Below, in pieces: positions 1 to 6,998 of a DNA stretch of 11,914 nucleotides. The DNA comes from Stramonita haemastoma. Taxonomy: Eukaryota; Mollusca; Gastropoda; Neogastropoda; Muricidae. Under the pieces are notes generated by a model that ran no database searches, was not told the origin of the DNA, and worked only from the letters and a program-made list of their open reading frames with translations. The stretch spans positions 1 through 11,914 of the forward strand of contig JASPKP010008127.1 in assembly GCA_030674155.1 (NCBI GenBank), given 5' to 3'. How positions within the stretch are numbered: position 1 is the first letter of the stretch; the number at the start of each line of letters is the position of its first letter. The translations under genes and the position numbers were made by a program.

Positions 1-153
1 TTACCTACTCTCTTAGGGACAGGGAAGGTAAAGCAGCGAGGGAGAGGAGATGGGCGCCGCTCTCAATATGCTGGCCCCTAGAGAAGCTGAGGTATCTGAT
101 GCCTTGCTCACCTACGACCACAAAGGTTATGGGACACCTTTGCCTTTACCTCA
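1..153 (+). mobile_element. Composite SINE, copy 1 (3' part, cut by window edge)
   Basis: This is the 3' two-thirds of a dispersed repeat that occurs five times in the window. It starts inside the segment before the conserved body, matching copy 4 from its GGTACCTGCCC region onward. It carries the shared body blocks GGTAAAGCAGCGAGGGAGAG, ATGCTGGCCCCTAGAGAAGC and CCTACGACCAC. It ends in GGGACACCTTTGCCTTTACCT, the family's 3' tail. The promoter head, if present, lies outside the window. Like copy 5 it has the variant GGGACAGGGAAGG where copies 2 and 4 differ, which suggests a shared subfamily. It encodes no protein. Confidence 0.85.
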
Positions 154-435
154 GTGGCTACAGTTTTTGTAATCTAGACATATGGCTGAGCAGCTCGATC
201 TAGATCATGTTGGCCTATGAATCTGTAGCTACAGACTGTTTAGGCTCTTGTGGCTTTGAACAGGCTACAGTTCTCCATGCCTAAAGATCTGTAGCTACAG
301 TTCTGTAGACTTGTAGCTCAGTAACTATTTGTGAAGTAGAGTGATAGCTCAGTATGTAACTACAATGCTGTAAACTAATAGCTCAATATGTACAATGCTA
401 TAAACATAATGGTATTTTATCCCGCATCTTTTCAT

Positions 436-438
<3 letters not shown>
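154..438. other. Non-coding stretch with short palindromes and decayed repeats
   Basis: No credible gene is visible. The stretch is built largely of variants of GTAGCTACAG and TAGCTCAGTA. A perfect 12-bp palindrome, CTGTAGCTACAG, occurs at 223-234 and again at 289-300. The right half grades into the minisatellite listed separately. Confidence 0.6.
310..405. repeat. Decayed minisatellite, about 30-34 bp units
   Basis: Two adjacent units read TGATAGCTCAGTATGTAAC then TACAATGCTGTAAAC (342-375), and TAATAGCTCAATATG then TACAATGCTATAAAC (376-405). The second lacks about four bases. A weaker third unit, TTGTAGCTCAGTAACTATT, lies just before them from about 311. The TAGCTCAG core resembles a tRNA box A, but nothing else of a tRNA is present. 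Confidence 0.55.
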
Positions 439-509
<71 letters not shown>

Positions 510-522
510 GCGTGCGCGCGCG

Positions 523-589
<67 letters not shown>
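439..589. repeat. (GT)n microsatellite with central CG-rich interruption
   Basis: GT dinucleotides run from 439 to about 509 and again from about 526 to 589. They are separated by an alternating CGTGCGCGCGCGAGCG block at 511-526. The whole stretch alternates purine and pyrimidine apart from the short interruptions, so it is a strong Z-DNA candidate. The apparent open reading frames here are only Cys-Val or Thr-His repeats. Confidence 0.97.
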
Positions 590-592
<3 letters not shown>

Positions 593-599
593 GTATATG

Positions 600-667
<68 letters not shown>

Positions 668-701
668 GTGTGTATATATATATTATGTGTATGTATGTAC
701 C

Positions 702-774
<73 letters not shown>
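590..774. repeat. (TA)n microsatellite
   Basis: Long TA runs (about 598-664 and 708-774) are separated by imperfect TGTGTATA and TATGTACC segments. TA repeats are self-complementary and can extrude as cruciforms. The array directly continues the GT array. Confidence 0.97.
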
Positions 775-777
<3 letters not shown>

Positions 778-838
778 TGTATGTATGTATGTATGTATGT
801 ATGTATGTATGTATGTATATGTATCTATGTTTGTATGT
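775..838. repeat. (TATG)n tetranucleotide microsatellite
   Basis: About ten tandem ATGT/TATG units end in the imperfect copies TATCTATG and TTTGTATG. This is the third part of the compound array that starts at 439. The unit differs from the TA array by one base per four, so it may have arisen by a point change that then expanded. Confidence 0.95.
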
Positions 839-994
839 ACAAAAACGATGATGAGAAAGGCTGACATAGCTGACATGTGGATTAGCCATGGCCAGATGCC
901 ACTCTTGTCAACTGGACTTCAGGCCAGGGACATGAGGGGTAAGCTGCTCCAGGAGCCATCCATTTCAAAGAGGGGTTTCTGTGCCTATACCTGA
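839..994. other. Short non-repetitive spacer
   Basis: Mixed-composition sequence between the compound microsatellite and SINE copy 2. The + frame open through it is only a continuation of the microsatellite frame and resembles no protein I recognise. Confidence 0.5.
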
Positions 995-1290
995 GGGGAC
1001 GGGATAGCTCAGGGGTCAGAACACTTGCTTTTCGCCAGCCAGTGTTAAGCAGCATCAAGCGTGGTTACCAGTTGGATGGGTGATCGTTTGCGCACCTTGG
1101 CTTCAAGGCAGTTCCCTAGTTCACCCAGCTGCAAATGGGTACCTGCCCCCTTTAGGTTCAGAGAAGGTAAAGCAGCGAGGGAGAGATGGGTGCCGCAGTC
1201 AATATGCTGGCTCCTGGAGAAGCTGAGGTCTCTGACACCTCGCTCCCCTACGACCACACAGGTTATAGGACACCTTTACCTTTTTTTACC
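995..1290 (+). mobile_element. Composite tRNA/5S-headed SINE, copy 2 (near full length)
   Basis: The head begins GGGGACGGGATAGCTCAGG, with a tRNA box A-like TAGCTCAGGGG at 1005-1015. At about 1043-1086 follows a segment resembling the internal control region of 5S rRNA: TTAAGCAGC (5S box A-like), then GGTTACC and TTGGATGGGTGATC (5S box C-like). There is no GGTTCRA box B after the tRNA-like part. The body (about 1163-1263) matches the other copies. The tail is CACCTTTACCTTTTTTTACC. A RNA polymerase III SINE encodes no protein, so open frames across it are incidental. I saw no clear target-site duplication for this copy. Confidence 0.85.
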
Positions 1291-1686
1291 ATCACCAAAC
1301 CACCACCACACAACACCCATTGGAATAACAATGCCACTGCCAGAACAGTCCTGCTGCTGTCTGTCCTTTTCAACCTTGCAGTGGAGACGGATCATTCAAA
1401 CCTGTACGTTCGGACCTGTCAGGTATGAAAAGGAGGAACAGAGCTACACGAAATGTCTGAAAGGAGTAGGCTACACGGCAGAAAGGTCGCCGAGTGTCCC
1501 GATGCGTCAATCGTAGGGGCCTATACACAAAGCACACACCACACTTTTGCATTGCACACACAAGTAAGCAGGGAGCTTGCTGTTTGTCTGGAGAAAACAC
1601 CACAGTGACCGTTTGTGTCTGATCCGAACAGAACACGTCCTCTCCCGAACAGTTGGGTTGAACACGGCATGGACACAACCCAACCC
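1291..1686. other. Gene-free stretch, nothing recognised
   Basis: Mixed-composition sequence. A 102-codon minus-strand open frame (1370-1678) has no recognisable domain. I see no splice signals, RNA gene or repeat that I can support. Confidence 0.5.
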
Positions 1687-1722
1687 AACATTTTAAGACA
1701 ATACTTTCAATGGTTATAGAGG
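1687..1722 (+). repeat. Imperfect 36-bp direct repeat, left copy
   Basis: AACATTTTAAGACAATACTT and the following 16 bases match 1991-2026 at 29 of 36 positions without gaps. The pair encloses the TA array and SINE copy 3. It could be an old duplication made at an insertion, a local tandem duplication split by later insertions, or two pieces of an unrecognised repeat. Confidence 0.6.
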
Positions 1723-1735
1723 AATATATATATAT

Positions 1736-1823
<88 letters not shown>
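1723..1823. repeat. (TA)n microsatellite, about 100 bp
   Basis: A nearly pure TA array with two phase breaks (TAATATA near 1745 and ATTATA near 1797). It is strongly self-complementary and lies just right of the 36-bp repeat. Confidence 0.97.
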
Positions 1824-1824
<1 letters not shown>

Positions 1825-1848
1825 AAGATCGACTGGAGCAGAGTAAAT

Positions 1849-1980
1849 TAATGGTAATGATAATGGTAATGATGTCCAGTAACCTGTGTGGTCGTAGGGG
1901 AGCCAGACATCAGAGACCTCAGCTTCTCTAGGGGCCAGTATGTTGAGGGTGGTGCCCATCTCCTCTCCCTCACTACTTTA
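1849..1980 (-). mobile_element. Composite SINE, copy 3 (5'-truncated)
   Basis: Read on the minus strand it starts at TAAAGTAGTGAGGGAGAGG within the conserved body and lacks the whole tRNA/5S head. It continues through CTGGCCCCTAGAGAAGCTGA and CCTACGACCACACAGGTTAC. Its tail is made of CATTACCATTAT-type units (1849-1874), unlike the CCTTTA units of copies 1, 2 and 4. The 5' truncation fits target-primed reverse transcription that stopped early. Confidence 0.85.
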
Positions 1981-1990
1981 AAACATACCT

Positions 1991-2026
1991 ATCATTTCAT
2001 TACAATACTTCCATTGGTTACAGAGG
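1991..2026 (+). repeat. Imperfect 36-bp direct repeat, right copy
   Basis: ATCATTTCATTACAATACTT and the next 16 bases are the partner of 1687-1722. The best-kept part is the right-hand block, CAATACTT followed by GGTTA and AGAGG. Confidence 0.6.
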
Positions 2027-2983
2027 TAGGCCCTATGATGCTTTTTCATTGTCTGTGGGTACTAGGCGACCCACGAAGGCCGGCGTAAAATAATCAAGGG
2101 AAACAATTCCAGCTTGGTAACCATGACGCGTCAGGAAGGAACTAGTGAACTGGTCTACAGTTCTTTCTTCTTTTCTTTTGGCTGCCTTATCTTGTGCTTT
2201 TGATTCCTACCCTGCTGTTCCCACACCGCTCATTTCGATCTCCCCGCCTCAGCCAGATTCGTTATGTATATGTCGCATCCTCAGGGTCAGAAGTCCACAG
2301 GGAGCTTATCAATGTCAGGCCGCCATGGGGCTACTGACCAGAGGGACCCTGCACTGCTGCTGGATAAGTGGGTCACTTTAAGTGGTGTTCAGTGGTGCCT
2401 AATCTGAGCTGATTCAGGCAGGATATCATTTACTACGCCCCCCACACAGGCTACAGACGGCAGTCATAGCTCAGCCACTGAGCCAGACTGAGTCAGTGAG
2501 TGAGACGTCCAAAATGGAACGGCGACCCCCACTATGTCCCTCTTATGATCTCCAGCGAACCTCCAACTCCGAAGGCTTCAACATAAATTAAACACAGGCA
2601 GTGTATATAGGGGAAAACTGAAACTTGGGCAACCATGAGACCAGAGTAACTGGAACCACACACAGACATTTTCTTTAATTGCATGGTGATCAGTGGGGAG
2701 GAGGATGGTGTATTGATGCTGCTATGGAAAAGTGCGTGCTTAGAGACAGGGCTGTATAGGCTTCCTATCATTCTGTATCTTAGCGTTGACTGGGCCTGAG
2801 AAATAGACAGACACCTGCAGTGTTGGTCGGGTAATTTGAGCAACACTCAAAATCGCAAATCTGTAAAGTGGATGAAGCTCGACTGTGGTTCCAGTCTTCC
2901 CAATGAGCCACTAGCAAACTCACTCTGGGTAGATGGTGAGTGGAGTCTGAAAAATCCCTAAGATATACATATATATATATTAT
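2027..2983. other. Gene-free stretch, nothing recognised
   Basis: About 950 bases of mixed composition. The longest open frame is 104 codons on the minus strand (2532-2846), with no recognisable motif and no flanking splice signals that convince me. The GC-richer part at 2050-2530 could belong to an unrecognised dispersed repeat, but no second copy is present here. A short AT-rich tract (2967-2985) sits directly behind the tRNA-like SINE head. Confidence 0.45.
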
Positions 2984-3048
2984 ATGGATTTGAACCTGCA
3001 ATTTTCCAGCCTGTACTCCAAGGTGCTAACCACTGCGCCGTGGCAGCT
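2984..3048 (-). mobile_element. tRNA-derived SINE head (second SINE family)
   Basis: On the minus strand a tRNA-like sequence begins GCTGCCACGGCGCAGTGG. It has box A-like CGGCGCAGTGG (plus coordinates 3030-3040) and box B GGTTCAAATCC (2986-2996), about 43 bases apart, as in tRNA-type RNA polymerase III promoters. No acceptor stem can be formed, and an AT-rich tract follows box B immediately, so this is not a functional tRNA gene. It differs from the five-copy SINE, which lacks box B. The extent of its 3' body is unknown. Confidence 0.65.
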
Positions 3049-4101
3049 GGTCGCATTGGACTGACAGGACTGTATTTTGTTGGATGTTCTTCAGTCACCA
3101 TAATTATCTGTGCTTTGCCTGTCTGTAGGCACAGGTCACAAACAATGGTACCACATGCAGTCAGAGTTGGACCAGAGGAGCTGTATATAATTATTCCGAA
3201 TTTCTGCAACAGGGAGAAAGCATTCAAGAATAGAGAAATTCAAGCAAAGAATGCCGTTTGCTTTCTTTATTTATGTGTGTGAGGTGTGCGCGTGTGTGTG
3301 TGGTGTTGTGTGTTACATAACATATCAATATATTCATACAGTATGTGGGGCTTCACTTTGGCCAAGGTCCTCAGATCAGAACTTAACTGATTTGTTGATA
3401 AATGCTTTTAAAGTAGACAGTACTGTACTAATTGCAGCACTGGGAAGGAAGCCCCAGGTGTTATGGAGGCTGTAGATGTTTTATAGCAGTGCTGAATCAC
3501 TCTCCCATCCCATTTGTCCGTGTTTTTTGGTGGGGTATTTTTTTGTATATAATAATTCTTGCATAAGGCTCATAACTAATTTTTGTAAAACAATATCACA
3601 AAAACATACAGCTTTTTCAGGATAGCTAAAATTCAAAATGTATAAACTGTATTATTATATAATATAAACAAATGTGTGTTGATCATCAATGACACAATGT
3701 GTACACACAGTCATCACCTCTCACTTTCTTTCCATCCTCCACTTCAACAAGACGAGGCAGGCTTCACACAGCTTAAAAATTGGCAGATGTGTTTATTCAT
3801 GCTTTGTGGATTAGGCAGAAATTAAACCACCAACCAACCACAAACAGAAACCAGCAACACCTACAGTATATGACAAACCTACATCACACAGTCGTTCATT
3901 ATTTCATGTGGAGTCATTCGAGTTTGTACAAATGTTTACATACATAACAAATATTTTACACAGACAAATATAACACTTGGAAAGTATAAAGCTTGCGTAT
4001 GTGTGGTTATTTGGCATAGAACGTTCTCATTTACCAGGTAATGAGACATACACAACCTTTCTTTTTGACATTTAAAAACGTATCATTTTAAATTTTATTT
4101 C

Positions 4102-4104
<3 letters not shown>
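3049..4104. other. Gene-free stretch with a GT-rich patch
   Basis: About 1 kb with no gene I can support. 3275-3314 is GT-rich. 3530-3690 is AT-rich. A TTTATT at 3792-3797 (AATAAA on the minus strand) is followed, further along the minus strand, by TGTGTGAAG. That would suit a cleavage/polyadenylation site for a leftward transcript, but the hexamer is common by chance in AT-rich DNA. Confidence 0.4.

Positions 4105-4176
<72 letters not shown>
4105..4176. repeat. (AG)n microsatellite, about 72 bp
   Basis: A pure GA/AG dinucleotide array. The purine strand is the plus strand. Long homopurine mirror repeats like this can form intramolecular triplexes (H-DNA). Confidence 0.97.
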
Positions 4177-4180
<4 letters not shown>

Positions 4181-5750
4181 AATATCTGCAGCATACAACT
4201 TCCAATATCTTAAGACGATAAATGTTCATGGTAAGAGATCCTGGGCTTCAATCCATCCATATCTCGACACCTGTAAACCCAAGAGTGCTGGTGTAGGTGC
4301 CACCGTTTCAGACAGGAGAATGTATACACTTATGTCCAAAGTGAAAAACGCAATTAGTGCATGGAGAAGATCCCATGACAACAAGACTTCTTGGCAAAAT
4401 TCTGTTTCAAAAGCGAAAAAAAAACCCAACCCACATATCTTTCAGACAAACAACAAAGAAAAAAAAGGGTGGGTGGGGGGGGTGCTGTGTTATACCAACA
4501 CAGTTAGTGAGTAATCCTCGATGAGAAAGCAGCCCAAATTTCCAGGAAAAACTGATCAATCCTATGTGACTTTTTTGTTACGTTTCTCAGCTAGAGCTCC
4601 AAGGTTCACCCATGGTGAGATTTTGCGAATGCGATCATTTTAAATTTTACCCTCCAATAAGGCAGCTGAATTCCAACTTCGGGAACTGATGTAACGACCG
4701 TACAGTGCCATGCAGCATCGTGAAGTGACGGCCATCCCCAGTCAGACCATCACTTTGGTACACATTTATATAAATGCACCATTTTAAAGGAAAAAAAAAT
4801 CTAAATGAATGCACAATCTTAAAGAAAAAGTTTTATCAAAGCAACACTTCAATGCTTCAACAAATCCCTTTACAAAACGACAGCATTTTCTATAATGTCA
4901 TTTCTGTCAAAACTAAGTAAATGTCCCACAAGCAGAAACACTCACCGATTCACACTGAATCTATTCTTGTATTCTAACAGACAGTTCTATCATCTCTTGA
5001 AAATTATATATAATTAAAATAGCAAACATCTCTTTAGGTAAGTCATGTAGGCCACTCCCCACAAGGAGAGCAGCCCTAAATCAAAGTTATTTTCAGCAGA
5101 GAAATCTGCGTCATGATAAAAATGCTTATAAAAGAGAACTGGTCTAACTATGTGCAAGGCACTGGTACTCACAAAAAAAACTTAGTCATTTAGACTTTTT
5201 GTTACGAGGCAGGAATGGCAACCGTTGCCACTTACTGCATTAATAGTGAGCTATGGTACAGTACGGTCATTAAAACTGATGAGTGGAGGAGGCTGGTTGC
5301 AGAATCTTCAGTTGTGCCCCCCACAGTCCACGGGACTACAGGCAGGTGAAGGTGAAGGGCACTTTACACAATTTGTGAAAAAGCAGACCTGAGCTTTTTT
5401 TTTTTAATACTGTAGAACAAACCCTTCACTCAGTCAATGACTGTTCTCAAATAAACTCAACACACAGCCCTGTGCTCAATGCATAGCTCCCTAGAGGTGA
5501 AACTGCCATGGCTTTAGGAGAGTTCAGGACTATTGACCCAAGTGAGCTACATAATGCTGGAAGTGGCTTGGAAGACAATGCGAAGGAAGATCCTGATGTC
5601 AGTCTCTGAAAGCAAAAGAAGGGTTTGTTTTTTTCTTGGGGCTTCTGATCTGAGAAAGAACAGGATGGATGCATGCTGAGCTTAGCTGTGTTTCTGATCC
5701 ATTCTGTGGAGTATTTCTTAATAGCGTTGCAACAACATTCTTATGGTGAA
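4177..5750. other. Gene-free, A-rich stretch
   Basis: About 1.6 kb with no credible gene. Open frames are at most 75 codons and show no motif. Poly-A runs are frequent on the plus strand, so the minus strand is T-rich as in many 3' UTRs. A G-rich patch, GGGTGGGTGGGGGGGG, lies at 4467-4482. Confidence 0.45.
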
Positions 5751-5773
5751 AGAGAGAAAGAGAGAGAGAGAGA

Positions 5774-5846
<73 letters not shown>

Positions 5847-5881
5847 AGAGAGAGAAAGAACAGACAGACAGACGGACAGAC
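5751..5881. repeat. (GA)n array with (GACA)n edge
   Basis: GA dinucleotides run with occasional GGG or AAG interruptions to about 5860. They are followed by ACAGACAGACAGACGGACAG-type units to about 5881. Again the plus strand carries the purines. Ser-Leu or Arg-Glu repeat frames across it are artefacts of the array. Confidence 0.95.
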
Positions 5882-6096
5882 TGAAGAGACGTGAGAGATG
5901 AGAGAACAACAGAGAAGAAGGAAGAAACAGACAGATAGAGCAGCACACATACAGAAATTTTAACAGAGAAAGGCAAGAGACTTCAACTGCTAATTGTCAT
6001 AAACACTTTGGCCATTGACCTATAAATAAAACCAGCACTAAACAATCAAGACCAAACATCAGGCAAACATGTGGAGAACTTTGAGAAGTCAAAACG

Positions 6097-6107
6097 AGAC
6101 AAAAGAA
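6097..6107 (+). repeat. Target-site duplication, left copy
   Basis: AGACAAAAGAA, identical to 6406-6416. It abuts the 3' tail end of SINE copy 4. Confidence 0.85.
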
Positions 6108-6405
6108 GGTAGAGGTAAAGGTAAAGGTGTCCCATAACCCAGGTGGTCGTAGGGGAGCAAGGAATCAGAGACCTCAGCTTTTCCAGGGGCCAGCATGTTG
6201 AGGGCGGCATCCATCTCCTCTCCCTCGCTGCTTTACCTTCCCCGACCCTTAAGAGGGCAGGTACCCATTTACAGCTGGGTGAATGGGGACTGTACTGAAG
6301 CCAAGGAGCACAAACGGTCACCCATCCAACTGGCAACCACGCTCAACGCTGCTTAACTTGACTGGGGAAAGCGAGCGCTCTGACCACTGAGCTATCCCGG
6401 CCCCC
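6108..6405 (-). mobile_element. Composite tRNA/5S-headed SINE, copy 4 (full length, with TSDs)
   Basis: This 298-bp element between perfect 11-bp direct repeats is the reference copy. On the minus strand it begins GGGGGCCGGGATAGCTCAG, tRNA-like. Box A TAGCTCAGTGG lies at plus 6384-6394, and a D-arm can pair (GCTC with GAGC). Next comes AAGTTAAGCAG (6349-6359), resembling the 5S rRNA box A region. Then comes GTTGCCAGTTGGATGGGTGA (about 6318-6337), resembling the 5S box C. No tRNA box B follows. A linker with CACCCAGCTGTAAATGGG leads to the shared body and the tail GGGACACCTTTACCTTTACC. RNA polymerase III SINEs with tRNA or 5S heads are established; this exact family I do not recognise. Confidence 0.92.
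6315..6394 (-). promoter_or_regulatory. Chimeric internal RNA polymerase III promoter of SINE copy 4
   Basis: A tRNA-type box A (6384-6394) is followed by 5S-type box A and box C elements (6349-6359 and about 6315-6337) instead of a tRNA box B. In known genes, box A plus box B recruits TFIIIC (type 2) and the 5S elements recruit TFIIIA (type 1). This element has parts of each. Whether it is transcribed cannot be told from sequence. Confidence 0.6.
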
Positions 6406-6416
6406 AGACAAAAGAA
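6406..6416 (+). repeat. Target-site duplication, right copy
   Basis: AGACAAAAGAA, identical to 6097-6107. It abuts the 5' (head) end of SINE copy 4. Confidence 0.85.
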
Positions 6417-6710
6417 ACAAGCACAAACAAAGCAAGAGAGAAACTAGACACAAAACAAGAGGATGAAACACAAAAACAAGTCAGAAAAAAATACATCTGA
6501 GAATGGTCAAGCACCCATCACTTGGAAGATTGCAGTAAAGCAAGGTTTGATTACAGTATCATAATAAAAATGACTTGATTTTCTCTAAGCATGGCAAGTG
6601 GAGAGACACAAGCAGTGAGAACGTATTCCGAGTGCTGTGAATGGAGAACATGGGAAGATCGGGACAATAACCAAAGGAAGGAAGGAAGAGAGATGAATAA
6701 AACAAACCCT
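6417..6710. other. Gene-free, A-rich spacer
   Basis: Purine- and A-rich sequence on the plus strand with no credible gene, repeat or RNA. Confidence 0.45.
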
Positions 6711-6831
6711 GTTATATTACACACACACACATGCACTCATGCACACACACAAACTGTTATATTACACACACACACACAGAGTTATATTACACACACACAC
6801 ACGCATGCATACACACACGCAACAGGAAGAG
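6711..6831. repeat. Compound (CA)n array with GTTATATTAC phrase repeated three times
   Basis: GTTATATTAC followed by CA repeats starts at 6711, 6756 and 6781. The dinucleotide array is therefore itself partly duplicated in higher-order units of about 45 and 25 bp. Confidence 0.85.
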
Positions 6832-6872
6832 GGAGATGAAAAAACTGCAGTTTTTTTTTAATTTACAAAAAC

Positions 6873-6998
6873 TGTTCTCTCTCTCCTCACTCACTCACTC
6901 ACTCTCTTTCTCTCTCACTCACTCACTCTCTCTCTCTCCACACACACACACACACACACACACACGACACAAATACACACACACACACCTACACACAA
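6873..6998. repeat. (CT)n / (ACTC)n / (CA)n compound microsatellite
   Basis: CT and TCAC tetranucleotide units (about 6875-6938) pass into CA units (6939-6998) with a few interruptions such as GACACAAAT. Here the plus strand carries pyrimidines, opposite to the two GA arrays. Confidence 0.95.

Noticed and set aside
349..994. Open frames of up to 185 codons reading Cys-Val, Thr-His and Tyr-Ile repeats
   Set aside because: They are direct translations of the GT, TA and TATG microsatellites and exist on both strands and in several frames.
1043..1086. Genuine 5S rRNA gene or pseudogene
   Set aside because: Only the internal promoter part matches, and it is embedded in the same SINE context in two copies.
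1061..1516. 151-codon plus-strand open frame
   Set aside because: Its first half lies inside SINE copy 2, and the antisense of copy 4 gives a similar peptide. It is repeat-derived, not a gene.
2489..2495. TGAGTCA as an AP-1 regulatory site
   Set aside because: It is a single 7-bp match within a degenerate GAGTCAGTGAGTGAG patch, with no promoter or gene nearby to give it meaning.
2984..3048. Functional tRNA gene
   Set aside because: Box A and box B are present, but no acceptor stem can pair and the 3' side is AT microsatellite.
5277..5284. Hammerhead ribozyme core (CTGATGAG)
   Set aside because: No GAAA core strand and no pairing stem II follow.
5599..5976. Ser-Leu-rich open frame resembling a membrane protein
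   Set aside because: The hydrophobic stretch is the translated GA/TC array.
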